Notes: generated by a model not told the origin, from the sequence alone. Counted from the stretch's first letter, positions 27,062 through 36,374 are shown. The stretch is 64,000 nt of DNA from Candidatus Phyllobacterium onerii (GCF_028331445.1 NZ_JAQMHX010000005.1:62001-126000); one strand, 5' to 3'. Numbers and translations are program-made.

Positions 27062-29477
27062 CCGCGGCTGGTTAGCCCTGTGCCTTTCTGTCAGTCTCGT
27101 CGGGGCAGGGCAGGCGCAAGAGCTGCCGCCCACTGATCCACATGTCACCGCAGCAACCGAAGCCCGCGGCGCGCAAGGGCTGCAGCTTGCCGTTTTCATC
27201 AATGACGTGAACACGGATTTTGTCGGCACGTTCGAACAATTGCCGGACGGCAGTCTGACGGCGAAGCCCGATGAGCTGGAAGAGGTCGGCATCAAGCCGC
27301 TCAAGGGAGCGATCAGGCGGGACGGGTCAATCCACCTCAACGATCTGCCCGGCATCGAATATCATGTGGTGCCGGAAACGCAGAGCATTTATGTTGTCGC
27401 CACAGATGCGGCGCGTGTGCCGCGCAAGATCGATCTCGATGCCGAGCGCAGCGAACGCGAGCGTCCTAAGCCGACATCAAGCACGGGCGCGGTACTCAAT
27501 TATACGCTCTATTCAAGCTCAAACGATCTGACCGATGCGGATATCAAGCCGTTTCAGGGTATTTCCGGCGGCTTCGACGCCAGGTTTTTCAGCCCGTTAG
27601 GCACGGTCAATCAATCGTTTACGGCCAGTCTTTCCGACGGCGAACTCCAAGGCTTCAAGCGTCTCAACACGACGTGGAACTATTCCGACCCGGAACGGAT
27701 GATAACCTACAATGCCGGCGATTTCGTCAGCCGCAGCCTGCCATGGACCCGCTCGGTCTATCTCGGCGGCATGCAGGTGGAACGCAACTTTGCCTTGCGC
27801 TCCGATCTGGTGACGCTGCCCATGCCGGTCGTCTCGGGCTCGGCCGCCGTGCCTTCGACCCTTGAAGTCTATTCGCAAAATGTAAAGACCTATACGTCCG
27901 ACATTCCGGCAGGTCCGTTCGAACTCGCCAACCTTCCAGTCATTACTGGTTCCGGCGAGGCACAGGTCGTCATCCGCGACACGCTCGGCCGCGAGACGAG
28001 GACCACTTTGCCCTTCTACACATCGAGCGAACAGCTCGCCAAGGGATTGATTGATTTCTCGGCGGAGGTCGGCTTTCCGCGCCGTAACTACGGCAGTGAA
28101 TCCAATGACTATGCCAGCGATGTTTTCGGCACCGCGACCATGCGTTATGGCCTGACCAACTGGCTGACGCTGGAGGGACATGTCGAGGGCGGCGCCGATC
28201 TCCTGAACGGCGGCATTGGCGTGACTTTTCCGCTCGGCCGCTGGGGCGCGACATCGCTTGCCGCCGCCGGCAGCCAGCACGATGGGCAAACCGGCACGCT
28301 GCTCAACGGCTCGCTCGAATTGCGCTACGATGATTTTTCGCTTTATGGCCGCATGCAGCGCAGCTACGGCAATTATGACGACATCGCTTCGGTGAGTGCC
28401 GACAATGAGCGCATTCGCGAACAATATAACTACTACTATCCAGGTTCGCGTACTTTCTCGGCTCGCATGCCGCGCGCGGTGGACCAGGTGAGCCTGAGCC
28501 TGCCGACGCTGTTCAGCCGCTCCAACATCAACCTGTCCTTTACCCAGATCGAAACGGATGGTGGCGACAAAACCCGTACCGCCAGCACGTCCTATAGCAC
28601 TTCGCTGTGGAAGAACGCTTCGTTCTACGCCTCCGCCTTCAAGGATCTCGACGACAGCGACAGTTTCGGCGTCTATGCTGGCCTCTCCGTATCCTTCGAC
28701 AATGATATTTATGGCTCGACCGGTGTCGATCAGAACGGCAAAGACATTGCCGGCTTCGCCGAAGTTTCAAAGTCGGCGACCCGCGAGGAGGGAAGCTACG
28801 GCTGGAACGTGCGCACCAGCGAAGGCAAGACAGCAAACCGCTCGGTTGGCGGCAATTATCGCAGCAAGTATGCGCGCGTCGACGGCTGGGTCCAGCAATA
28901 TGGCGATGCGGTACGGGCCAGCGGCTCGCTGGACGGCGCCATTGCCGTTGCCGGCGGCGGCGTCTTCGCCACAAACCGCATCGATGATGCCTTCGCCGTC
29001 GTGAACGTTGGCGCGGCCAATGTCGAGGTCAGGTCGCGCAACAATGTGGTTGGATACACCAACAGCAGCGGGCGGCTGATCGTGCCGGATCTCAATTCCT
29101 GGGACCCGAACCAGATCGATATCGACCCGCAAAACCTGCCAGTCGATGCCGTGGTGCGCGATACGCGCACAGTGGTGGTGCCGGCCAATAGTGGCGGTGT
29201 CGTCGTCGACTTCCACGTCAAGGAAGCCGCGGCCGCGGCGCTGGTCGGGCTGACTGATGCGGGCGGCAAGCCGCTTGACGCCGGGCTCCTCGGCCGGATC
29301 GATGGGTCGGATGCGACATTCGTCGTTGGTTATGATGGCGAGGCCTTTATCGAGGGGCTGTCGCGCAACAACAATGTGAGCGTGGAATTCGTCAATGGTC
29401 AGACCTGCCATGCGGCGTTCGCCTATAGCCCGCAGCCGGGAACCCAGGTCGCAATCAAGAATGTGGTGTGTCAATGA
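27042..29477 (+). CDS. Fimbrial outer-membrane usher
   Basis: This 811-residue outer-membrane assembly platform for the pilus has a signal peptide ending GAGQA near residue 25. An N-terminal chaperone-docking domain, a large beta-barrel with an internal plug and C-terminal domains follow. The middle contains FLAG-like usher blocks such as SLPWTRSVYLGGMQ and FELANLPV. The tail contains GYTNSSGRLIVPDLNSWDPN and QIDIDPQNLP, typical of ushers. An alternative ATG lies two codons in. It overlaps the chaperone and the tip-subunit genes, giving a coupled set. Confidence 0.92.
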   Translation: MSMSAISRGWLALCLSVSLVGAGQAQELPPTDPHVTAATEARGAQGLQLAVFINDVNTDFVGTFEQLPDGSLTAKPDELEEVGIKPLKGAIRRDGSIHLNDLPGIEYHVVPETQSIYVVATDAARVPRKIDLDAERSERERPKPTSSTGAVLNYTLYSSSNDLTDADIKPFQGISGGFDARFFSPLGTVNQSFTASLSDGELQGFKRLNTTWNYSDPERMITYNAGDFVSRSLPWTRSVYLGGMQVERNFALRSDLVTLPMPVVSGSAAVPSTLEVYSQNVKTYTSDIPAGPFELANLPVITGSGEAQVVIRDTLGRETRTTLPFYTSSEQLAKGLIDFSAEVGFPRRNYGSESNDYASDVFGTATMRYGLTNWLTLEGHVEGGADLLNGGIGVTFPLGRWGATSLAAAGSQHDGQTGTLLNGSLELRYDDFSLYGRMQRSYGNYDDIASVSADNERIREQYNYYYPGSRTFSARMPRAVDQVSLSLPTLFSRSNINLSFTQIETDGGDKTRTASTSYSTSLWKNASFYASAFKDLDDSDSFGVYAGLSVSFDNDIYGSTGVDQNGKDIAGFAEVSKSATREEGSYGWNVRTSEGKTANRSVGGNYRSKYARVDGWVQQYGDAVRASGSLDGAIAVAGGGVFATNRIDDAFAVVNVGAANVEVRSRNNVVGYTNSSGRLIVPDLNSWDPNQIDIDPQNLPVDAVVRDTRTVVVPANSGGVVVDFHVKEAAAAALVGLTDAGGKPLDAGLLGRIDGSDATFVVGYDGEAFIEGLSRNNNVSVEFVNGQTCHAAFAYSPQPGTQVAIKNVVCQ

Positions 29478-30481
29478 AACGTTTTCTGCTGCCGTTGATG
29501 TGCTTGTTCGTACTGTTGCTGGCAGCGGGAACCGCGTCGGCAGCCAATCAATTGAAATGCACGTTCGACAGGTCCGGCGTTCTGGAGTTCAGCATGGATC
29601 CTCTTCTCAGCAGGACCAGCGAGCAGAAAATGCAGATAGATGTCGATTGCAGCAGCTACGTCCTTATAAGTGTCCTAGGCTTCTTTCAACAACCAGTTCG
29701 TGTTTGCATGTCGCTGGACGCCGGCACGACTGGCAGTTCAACGACCCGTTACATGAGCGGACCCAATGGCAAGAAAATCGGTTATCAGCTGGCCGGGGGG
29801 GCCAATAAAGCTTTTCCCTACACGGCTGGCACCGAGGTTTCCAATGAGATGGTGTTGCCATTCAATTTCGTCAAAATAAATGAATGGGTACCCTCCAGTT
29901 CATCCTTCCCCATATATGGTTCGATCCTGGACACGAAGGGCATCGAGGAGGGGGTCTATACGGATACTGTGCAGGCTAAATTCCGTTACATTCCAGTCGG
30001 GGGATTCCTATTTCCCGGATGGTTTTTTCCTTCCGGCTGCAGTTTTACCGGGGGCGACACTGTAACCGCCACCATGCAGGTCCGCGTTCACGTCAAGCCA
30101 TTTTGTGCATTGGACGTCAGTCAGCATATCGACTTCGGAAATTGGCAAGATCTGGACCAGCCCCGCGATCAGCAGGGTGCCGTGACGGTGAATTGCGACG
30201 CAAGCACGAAATATGCCGTCAAACTCGGATGGGGCGGTCAGGGCGACGTTAACAAGACCCGGAACATGGCGAATGGCAATGAGAAGATCAGCTACAATCT
30301 CTACAGCGACGACAAACGACTCCAGCCTTGGGGCGACAACGCAACGACAGGTTTTTTGAAAGATCAGCAAGGCGAAGGCAAAAAAAGGGTAATTCCGATC
30401 TATGCCCGCGTCCCTAAGCAGGCGACCCCTTCGCCGGGAACCTATACGGACAACGTGGTCGTTACGCTCGAGTATAATTGA
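29474..30481 (+). CDS. Two-domain spore coat U protein, likely pilus tip adhesin
   Basis: This 335-residue secreted protein has a signal peptide ending GTASA and two SCPU-type domains. The first (about 25-195) is diverged and cysteine-rich. The second (about 205-335) is standard: FCALDVSQHIDFGNWQDL, GNEKISYNLYSDDKRLQPWG, then IPIYARVPKQATPSPGTYTDN. Two-domain subunits at the end of Csu-like operons act as tip adhesins (CsuE type). The ATG overlaps the usher stop (ATGA). Confidence 0.88.
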   Translation: MKRFLLPLMCLFVLLLAAGTASAANQLKCTFDRSGVLEFSMDPLLSRTSEQKMQIDVDCSSYVLISVLGFFQQPVRVCMSLDAGTTGSSTTRYMSGPNGKKIGYQLAGGANKAFPYTAGTEVSNEMVLPFNFVKINEWVPSSSSFPIYGSILDTKGIEEGVYTDTVQAKFRYIPVGGFLFPGWFFPSGCSFTGGDTVTATMQVRVHVKPFCALDVSQHIDFGNWQDLDQPRDQQGAVTVNCDASTKYAVKLGWGGQGDVNKTRNMANGNEKISYNLYSDDKRLQPWGDNATTGFLKDQQGEGKKRVIPIYARVPKQATPSPGTYTDNVVVTLEYN

Positions 30482-30482
30482 T

Positions 30483-30869
30483 GTACACGACGATACGCAG
30501 GCGACCGGCGCGTTTGAGGTATCGAACTGCGGCGATGAAAAAGCAAAAGGCCGGGAGCTACCCGACCTTCCTAAGCTTACCTCTACACCAGTGCCAGTAC
30601 ATCCGTGGTCAAAAATGGAAATAAGCTATTCGCTATATGCAACTAATAGCTGGCCATTACGACGGAATGATGACGCATGGCAGAAATATGGAAGCGCGTA
30701 CGCCGTACAAATCGCGCTTGAGAACAAGGTGAATGATCAAGGTAAAGACAGGGTTAATGGATCACGACAAATCCAAACTATCCGGGTCGCGCCGGGCCAA
30801 GCAGCACATCGGACGGTCCGCGTGTACGGTCGCAGCGATAGCGCACCTCATAGCGCGGATCGAGGATAA
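30483..30869 (+). pseudogene. Possible remnant of a further spore coat U-type gene
   Basis: The reading frame that follows the tip-adhesin stop stays open for about 129 codons without its own start. It contains GAFEVSNCG, then MEISYSLYATNSWPL and TVRVYGRSDSAP. The last two, in this order, resemble the NYxLY and VYGR(I/V)PA strands of SCPU domains. The stretch is A/T-richer than its neighbours, and its end overlaps a convergent lipoprotein gene. The resemblance is by eye and weak; it may be chance. Confidence 0.3.
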
Positions 30870-31185
30870 GTGTGACATCCTGCGCAGTGCAGTTGCGCTC
30901 GGTAGACCGCAAATATTGCTCGGCAGCATCGCGGTACACCACGGGAGGTGTGGAACTCAGACCAAGACCTTTGACGAACCCTTCAGTTGCAGACGCGCTG
31001 CCTGCCGGTCCGATCATTAGCCGGCTTTGCGCGATATTGTCATAGATGGTGTATCTGTCGCCATTGGCCGCTTTGTACTGCTGGGGTGAAATTCCCGCAT
31101 AATTATCTTTGGCGTATGAAATTGCGGCGCATCCTGCCAATCCAGCCAGTAACATCGGGGCAATCATTCGAAAAAAAACTCTCAT
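30778..31185 (-). CDS. Small lipoprotein of unknown function
   Basis: This 135-residue protein has a lipoprotein signal: hydrophobic stretch and lipobox GLAGCAA near residue 19. The mature part contains a cysteine pair NCTAQDVTLILDPRYEVRYRC that may form a disulfide. The start at 31185 has GAGGAG six bases upstream; an ATG two codons earlier is too close to it. It lies downstream of nnr on the same strand, 53 bases after it, and may be co-transcribed. Function unknown. Confidence 0.75.
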   Translation of the reverse strand: MRVFFRMIAPMLLAGLAGCAAISYAKDNYAGISPQQYKAANGDRYTIYDNIAQSRLMIGPAGSASATEGFVKGLGLSSTPPVVYRDAAEQYLRSTERNCTAQDVTLILDPRYEVRYRCDRTRGPSDVLLGPARPG

Positions 31186-31238
31186 GTCCATCTCCTCAAT
31201 ATCGATCTATCAATCTGCGGTTGCTGAAATCCGTGACA

Positions 31239-32744
31239 TCACTCCTGAACCAAATTCCCCAACAAATCTGAAAGAACGAAGGCCGTTGCTGCAGGAAGAT
31301 CCTCGGCAATCAGGCCGAAACGCAGCCTGCGTGCCGCCGCGCCGTGAATGAAGACCGCCGCACAGGCGGCCTCAAATGCAGGCATGCCCTGCGCCATCAG
31401 ACCTGCGGCAAGACCTGCGAGAACATCGCCCGAACCTGCGGTGGCCAAAAGCGGCGTTCCATTGGTATTGATTGCAGCGCGTCCATCAGGCGATGCGATA
31501 ACAGTGTCGGCGCCCTTGTAGATGACGATCGCATGGGAATGGGCAGCGGCGGCACGGGCCCGTTCGACCTTTGAAGGCAGGTCCTTCTCGTCAATATCGG
31601 GAAACAGGCGCCTGAACTCACCGTCATGCGGTGTCAGCACCAGACGGACTTCCGGTGCGCTGCGTGAGGCGTTGAAAAGGATGTCGGGATGATCGCGAAA
31701 CGATGTGATCGCGTCCGCATCAAAGACCAGTTTCGCAGCCTGGTTCCGCAGCAGGGCGAGGGCAAATTCGCGGGCTTTTTCACCAATACCGAAACCCGGT
31801 CCGAGCACGAAGCTTGAGGCCTTCCGTGTTTCGATGAAAGATCGCAAATCTTCCGGGTGGTCGCAGCGGCTGAGCATGATCGAGGTGAGGTGGGCGGCGT
31901 TGACGCCTAGCGCTTCCCCCGGCGAGAGAAGCGTCACTGCGCCAGCGCCGCTTCTTGCTGCCGCCAACGCCGCGAGCCGCGCGGCGCCTGTTGCGGTCGC
32001 ACCGCCGGAAAATACCGCGACGTGACCGCGCTTGTATTTGTGGGTGTCGGTTTCCGGCGCCGGAAGCAAGCCTCGCCAAAGCTCAGGCGTGTTCTCAAAA
32101 CAGCGTGGTTGGATGTCTGACAGGACGTCCTTGCTTATGCCGATATCCGCCACGATCAACGCGCCACACAGATGCCGCCCCGGATACAGCAGGTGGCCAG
32201 GTTTCTTGCGAAAAAAAGTGATTGTGCTTGTCGCCTGGAAGACCGGACCGAGCGGCTGGCCGGTCAAGCCATCAAGCCCCGAAGGCACATCTACAGCAAC
32301 ACGCTTTACCGAGGCTTCGTTGGCATGCCCGATCGCGCCCGCCGCTTCGCCTGTGATCTCTTTGTTCAATCCTGCGCCAAACAGCGCATCGACAACAAGA
32401 CTGCCGGAGTTCGGCCGAAATTCCCCGATAGGCCGCGGCTGGAGCGGACAGTCCTGAAATGCTCGTGCGGCGTCAGTCTGCGGCTTTGGTGCGCCGGCTG
32501 ACCAGACGTCTACCGTCGCACCGCTCTCGGCGAGCAGGCGCGCAATCACATAGCCATCACCGCCATTGTTCCCAGGTCCGCACAGCACGTGAAATCCGGT
32601 CGCGTCGCCATGGTTCGCAAGAAGATGGCGAGCAATGGCAGCCCCGGCATTCAGCATCAGGCCGTAACCATCGCAAGGACCGGCCGCGATCGTCCGCCTG
32701 TCCGCTTCACCCATCTCTCCGGGCGTCAAAATTTCGTGGGTCAT
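31239..32744 (-). CDS. nnr: Bifunctional NAD(P)HX epimerase/dehydratase
   Basis: This 501-residue repair enzyme restores hydrated NAD(P)H. An N-terminal YjeF epimerase domain (about 1-215) has GPGNNGGDGYVIARLL. A C-terminal ribokinase-like dehydratase domain (about 225-495) has GPGFGIGEKAREFALALL and the nucleotide-binding motif NTNGTPLLATAGSGDVLAG. The domain order matches E. coli Nnr. It is a stand-alone core gene at the left edge of an accessory stretch. Confidence 0.94.
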   Translation of the reverse strand: MTHEILTPGEMGEADRRTIAAGPCDGYGLMLNAGAAIARHLLANHGDATGFHVLCGPGNNGGDGYVIARLLAESGATVDVWSAGAPKPQTDAARAFQDCPLQPRPIGEFRPNSGSLVVDALFGAGLNKEITGEAAGAIGHANEASVKRVAVDVPSGLDGLTGQPLGPVFQATSTITFFRKKPGHLLYPGRHLCGALIVADIGISKDVLSDIQPRCFENTPELWRGLLPAPETDTHKYKRGHVAVFSGGATATGAARLAALAAARSGAGAVTLLSPGEALGVNAAHLTSIMLSRCDHPEDLRSFIETRKASSFVLGPGFGIGEKAREFALALLRNQAAKLVFDADAITSFRDHPDILFNASRSAPEVRLVLTPHDGEFRRLFPDIDEKDLPSKVERARAAAAHSHAIVIYKGADTVIASPDGRAAINTNGTPLLATAGSGDVLAGLAAGLMAQGMPAFEAACAAVFIHGAAARRLRFGLIAEDLPAATAFVLSDLLGNLVQE

Positions 32745-32890
32745 CTAGGATCAGGACCTATTCATATGATCGAAAAGGAATTTCTGCGATCAAGGTAAAG
32801 GTTTCGCAACTGCCGCGTAACCCTTCAACGCAGCAATGCATCCAAAGTTCATTTCGCGCGTTCCTGTCGTGCAACTTTCGGAGGTAAGTC

Positions 32891-33139
32891 ATGGCTGTAA
32901 CAGGCATCAAAGAACATATGGAAGTCATCGGAGCGGACGGCGTCCATGTCGGCACGGTGGACCATGTGGATGGAGCGCGCATCAAATTGACGAAAAAGGA
33001 TAGCGGGGAGGGATCGCACAAGGGCCATCACCATTACATTTCAACGTCGCTGGTCGCGGAAGTGGAAGGCAACAAGGTTCGGCTGTCGGCCAATTCTGAT
33101 GTGGCAGTGATGTTTGAAGAAGAGAAATCCGAAAAGTAA
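32891..33139 (+). CDS. DUF2171 domain protein
   Basis: This 82-residue protein matches DUF2171, a PRC-barrel-like small family. It shows IKEHMEVIGADGVHVGTVDHVDG, then IKLTKKDS and HHHYISTSLVAEV. A GGAGG ribosome site (in TTTCGGAGGTAAGTC) precedes the ATG. Such proteins often occur singly in rhizobia; function unknown. Confidence 0.88.
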   Translation: MAVTGIKEHMEVIGADGVHVGTVDHVDGARIKLTKKDSGEGSHKGHHHYISTSLVAEVEGNKVRLSANSDVAVMFEEEKSEK

Positions 33140-33169
33140 ACTTACCGCCTGAAGAGCTCTTCAGGCCTG

Positions 33170-33478
33170 TCAGACGGCACCCAACCGTACCAGCACCGCG
33201 CGCGGAATGCCGTAGTGGCGGATCGCGTCGTCGTGATTGCGCAGGCCGCATAGTTCGCGCTGGATGAAATAGGCGTGGACGGCGCGCGCTGCCGCTTTGA
33301 GCTCGGGAAGTCGCCCGGACTCCGGTGCTGCGTGGAGCTTTTCCAATGTCTGTTCGACCTTTTCTCCAGCACGGCCAAGCGCGGCGGCCATTTCCGCCAT
33401 GATTTCCATATCAAGGGCGTTTGGCGGGCTGTCCCGGTCGAACCTGGCGGCGATGCTTTGCGGCGGTCTGAATGACAT
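33170..33478 (-). CDS. DUF6665-like small helical protein
   Basis: This 102-residue protein is predicted to be mostly helical. It has the pattern PPNALDMEIMAEMAAALGRAGEKVEQTL, then HAYFIQRELCGLRNHDDAIRHYGIP. From memory this fits a small rhizobial family labelled DUF6665; that match was not checked. No ribosome site stands out before the ATG. It is convergent with the DUF2171 gene. Confidence 0.65.
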   Translation of the reverse strand: MSFRPPQSIAARFDRDSPPNALDMEIMAEMAAALGRAGEKVEQTLEKLHAAPESGRLPELKAAARAVHAYFIQRELCGLRNHDDAIRHYGIPRAVLVRLGAV

Positions 33479-33601
33479 GGCGAACTATCAATTTTTGGCT
33501 ACGGGATGGTGCCGATTCGAGCATAAAGCCTTTGTGCGCGCAAGAAGCAGCGGAACATTAGCGGACGCGCGGGATTACCTTTGATACGAAGGAGGTACGA
33601 T

Positions 33602-33808
33602 ATGGGTGATCCAGCACCAATTCCGAAGCCAGGACCAGATACGAACCGGCCAACCGATCCCGGCCCCGCGCCGCGGCCCGAAGAACTGCCGCCAGAACCT
33701 GGTCCGCCAAGCGAAATTCCGGTGGAGGAACCACCACCCGATCGTTTGCCTGACGAAATGCCGGTGCCCAACCCCGACGAGGTGAGAGAACCGCCCAAGC
33801 ATGTTTGA
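33602..33808 (+). CDS. Very proline-rich 68-residue protein
   Basis: This 68-residue protein has 25 prolines and many acidic residues, with no cysteine or aromatic residue. PxP and PPP runs cover the whole chain, so it should be extended and disordered. A perfect AAGGAGG six bases before the ATG argues that it is truly translated at a high rate. No signal peptide is visible. Function unknown. Confidence 0.65.
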   Translation: MGDPAPIPKPGPDTNRPTDPGPAPRPEELPPEPGPPSEIPVEEPPPDRLPDEMPVPNPDEVREPPKHV

Positions 33809-33857
33809 AGAAACAATTTGGGCGTCGTTTTTTTACGGCGCCCACCTATCGTTTCAA

Positions 33858-34271
33858 CTAGCGTTGCTGATTACCCATATATCCGCCAGGTCTGCTCACT
33901 GGAGGAACGTATATATCGGGCTGGCTTGGCGGCCGACTGTCATTTCGTGACGGCCTTGCAGGGCGCGGCGTATCGGGACGGTCTGCTCGGGCTTCTTGCC
34001 TGCGACGCCAATCGTCACGGCTGCCTGAATTGTCATGGCGACGGCGCCAGTCATCGCGGTTTCCATCATAACGGCGGTTATTGTAGTAACGGGACCTGTT
34101 GTTGTAATAGCGAGGTCCGTTATAATATCCGTCGTCATAAATGGTGGTTCCGTAATAGCCGCCATATCCACTGTATCCGCCATAGTAGGGACCGGTGGTT
34201 TCGACGCACCCGGAAGCCGCTAAACCGGTCAGGCCGACTACGGCAGCGATTACAAGTGATTTCATTGACAT
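33858..34271 (-). CDS. Gly/Tyr/Arg-rich lipoprotein
   Basis: This 137-residue protein has a lipoprotein signal (lipobox LAASGC near residue 22). A low-complexity mature part follows: first Gly-Tyr rich (YYGGYSGYGGYYG), then Tyr-Asn-Arg (YYNNRSRYYNNRRY), then Arg-Asp and Pro-rich. Surface or peptidoglycan-associated roles are possible. GGGAGG lies seven bases before the ATG. Function unknown. Confidence 0.72.
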   Translation of the reverse strand: MSMKSLVIAAVVGLTGLAASGCVETTGPYYGGYSGYGGYYGTTIYDDGYYNGPRYYNNRSRYYNNRRYDGNRDDWRRRHDNSGSRDDWRRRQEARADRPDTPRPARPSRNDSRPPSQPDIYVPPVSRPGGYMGNQQR

Positions 34272-34546
34272 TCTGAGTCCTCCCGACTGCTGTTAATCAG
34301 TCGCTGTGATTGTTCAACAAATGCACGACAAAAAGGTTCCAGCATGTTCATTGGTGAAAATCCGATCGGTGTGGAGCGGGCGAGGTTTATCCTGTGGCGT
34401 TTACCCGCAAATCTATTGCTTTGCCAAGCTGCACGCCATGCCGTTCGATAAAGATATGCCAACGATATCCTGAGCTCCCGGACTTGACAGTCTTTGCGTT
34501 TTCAGAAGTGATTCGCTACCATGCATTTTCCGTAGGAGTGAGTGCC

Positions 34547-34768
34547 ATGCGTATTGCATCCCCGCGATCTGCCGAAGACGATGAACAGCGCGAAGCAGAA
34601 TGGCGCGAGGCGATGCGCGATCAGTTCCTTGACAAGGTTTCATCGAACGAGATGTACGCCATCGCACAGGAGGCGCTTGCTGCCGGATGGGGACTGCTGG
34701 AGGTTCAGCGCGCGATCGATGCTTTAGTCGAGGACAAGGCTCGCGAGGCCGGTGCGGGCTCCTGTTGA
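34547..34768 (+). CDS. Small acidic helical protein, unknown
   Basis: This 73-residue protein has highly charged helical sequence (SAEDDEQREAEWREAMRDQFLD, given only in part by the track) followed by NEMYAIAQEALAAGWGLLEV. AGGAG lies eight bases before the ATG at 34547. The open frame extends 51 codons upstream without family-like sequence. No known domain was recognised. Confidence 0.6.
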   Translation: MRIASPRSAEDDEQREAEWREAMRDQFLDKVSSNEMYAIAQEALAAGWGLLEVQRAIDALVEDKAREAGAGSC

Positions 34769-34812
34769 GGAGCTCGTCGCACCCATCATCGGAAAGCGTA
34801 TCGTCCGGAGGA

Positions 34813-35016
34813 TTACAAGTCCGGAGTTTTTACGACCTTTACCTTACTGAAGGCGGTGTGTTTCTTGATGGAGTAAGCACCCTTCGAGCGTTTTAGCACG
34901 TCGGATAACCTTTCCGGTTCATGCCTGGTCTTGGGCATGTGTTGCTTGCTCGCATCCATAAGATGGCCCGGCGCCGTTGGCATTCTCCGGACAAAGTGTT
35001 GTGATGATGCTCCCAT
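34813..35016 (-). CDS. Small basic protein, unknown
   Basis: This possible 67-residue basic protein (many Lys, Arg, His) has an ATG preceded by AAGGAG with eight bases of spacing. No recognised family; only the ribosome site and an open frame support it. It is convergent with the 34547 gene. Confidence 0.45.
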   Translation of the reverse strand: MGASSQHFVRRMPTAPGHLMDASKQHMPKTRHEPERLSDVLKRSKGAYSIKKHTAFSKVKVVKTPDL

Positions 35017-35086
35017 GGTGGTCACTCCTTCCCAAACTTCCAATATTATACAACGCTGGTGGCCAATGGAAAGTTGCCCGTTTTCT

Positions 35087-35395
35087 CTATGAAAGCCGCC
35101 GCCTTGCCCTATGCGACTTCTTCACTCTTCCTGCCGGCGGCAATCGCGTTGGTTCATCGACATAGTTGCCAGCTTCTTTTGCCGCTTCGATGAAAGCGAC
35201 GCGTGCGGCTCCGGGGGAGAGCTTGCGTTCAAGACAGGCCAGGAGAGCTTCCCTCGCGACGGAAAGCTTCGCTCCCTGCTCAATTGGCCAATCATTCAGG
35301 ATGCACTCGGCAGCACGCAATGCGGAGGTGATCACGCGCATCCTGCCAGGCTGGCTGGTCATGATCCTCACAGGGTTGAACAGTCGATCATCCAT
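35087..35395 (-). CDS. DUF982 domain protein
   Basis: This 102-residue protein belongs to the rhizobial DUF982 family. It has the VITSALRAAECILNDWP start, then LSVAREALLACLERKLSPGAARVAFIEAAKEAG, matching the family pattern of a helix, WP, and an (A)R-x-A-F-x-x-A-A-x-E-A motif. Its ATG overlaps by eight bases the stop of the small basic frame upstream (35388-35609), suggesting coupling. Function unknown; many copies occur per rhizobial genome. Confidence 0.82.
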   Translation of the reverse strand: MDDRLFNPVRIMTSQPGRMRVITSALRAAECILNDWPIEQGAKLSVAREALLACLERKLSPGAARVAFIEAAKEAGNYVDEPTRLPPAGRVKKSHRARRRLS

Positions 35396-35609
35396 CGGAC
35401 CCGAACGGAGAACCAAGGGACTCGGTTCCGTAGATCTCGATAGTCACTTGGTACCAATCAGGACGATTCCGCCCTCGCTTGGGCAGCAATTTTTTCATCG
35501 CCCGACTGATCCGTCTCAGGGAATTTCGCAAACGCCGTCGGTGCTTCATTTTCAAATAGCTCTGAAGGTTTTTGCCATTCCCCATATCGCGCCCTGTGTC
35601 AGCCAGCAT
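35388..35609 (-). CDS. Small basic frame, paralogue of the frame near 36.4-36.6 kb
   Basis: This possible 73-residue protein has a basic core YLKMKHRRRLRNSLRRISRA (about residues 18-37). The same core recurs in the frame at 36375-36596 (YLRMKHRRLLGHSLHISRAM). The protein-level similarity despite DNA differences suggests coding. Its stop overlaps the DUF982 start. AGGG precedes the ATG by about five bases. No known domain. Confidence 0.4.
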   Translation of the reverse strand: MLADTGRDMGNGKNLQSYLKMKHRRRLRNSLRRISRAMKKLLPKRGRNRPDWYQVTIEIYGTESLGSPFGSDG

Positions 35610-35820
35610 ATCGCCCTGTGCTCACGCAACCAAGGACAGAGTACCAGCCAAACAACGCCGAACGCAAATCCGTAACCAGAGGCGGTGCCCGGCTTCCACT
35701 GGTCGTTCCTACCCGTGGTTTTGGTAGTTGAGCGGCCCGCATCGTCTGACAGGCTGTTCAGGCTGCGTGGTTCAACGGCTTATTGGGGGCGATCTCGCAA
35801 GGACGGTTATGCCACCGGTA

Positions 35821-36297
35821 TTAATGTGGGCCCCACAAAGCTTCGGATAAACCCTTCAACGCCGCATCGGCGGCGCGTCCCTCCGCGGTGGTCGGGTAGA
35901 ACAGACCACCACCGTATTTGCTCGGATTTGTTGTTTGCCTGCGATCAGAAACGTTATTTGTTTCAATATATGAGTTCACGTCAAGCGCCTGCCTCTTTCC
36001 GGCTTCAGCGAAACTATCTAACCCCATGTACGAGGCGGTCATCCTATGCAAACCGTTTTCCGTCCTTAAGGGCGAGTTGCTGACAAGCGCAAGAACCGGG
36101 TAGCCCCGTCTTTGCCCTTCCTTAAGAGCCGTGTACGTCATTTCCTTCTTGAATTGCTGGGAGGATTCCGCCGAACTCCCCGTAACCATAAAGGCGGGGC
36201 CGTTTGTGTTCGACAGCGCGAACCTTGAATTGGTTCCTTGTGCTGTCTGGCAAGCTGTCAATAGGATAAGGAAAAGCAAGGCGATTGTGGACTTCAT
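35821..36297 (-). CDS. Lipoprotein of unknown function
   Basis: This 158-residue protein has a lipoprotein signal (lipobox LLTACQT near residue 15). The mature part is mixed alpha/beta: FMVTGSSAESSQQFKKEMTY, RRGYPVLALVSNSPL, then SKYGGGLFYPTTAEGRAADAAL near the end. The start at 36297 follows GGGAG with six bases of spacing; the frame extends far upstream but without a good site. Function unknown. Confidence 0.72.
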   Translation of the reverse strand: MKSTIALLFLILLTACQTAQGTNSRFALSNTNGPAFMVTGSSAESSQQFKKEMTYTALKEGQRRGYPVLALVSNSPLRTENGLHRMTASYMGLDSFAEAGKRQALDVNSYIETNNVSDRRQTTNPSKYGGGLFYPTTAEGRAADAALKGLSEALWGPH

Positions 36298-36374
36298 GAT
36301 TGTCTCCCGGTTAGGAAGCATTGAGACCAGAACCTGTAAATGTCTGATTAATTGGTGAGCCCAACTGAGGCCGT

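Noticed and set aside
34262-34462. 66-codon minus frame overlapping the Gly/Tyr-rich lipoprotein start
   Set aside because: No ribosome site; overlaps a better-supported start and shows no family features.
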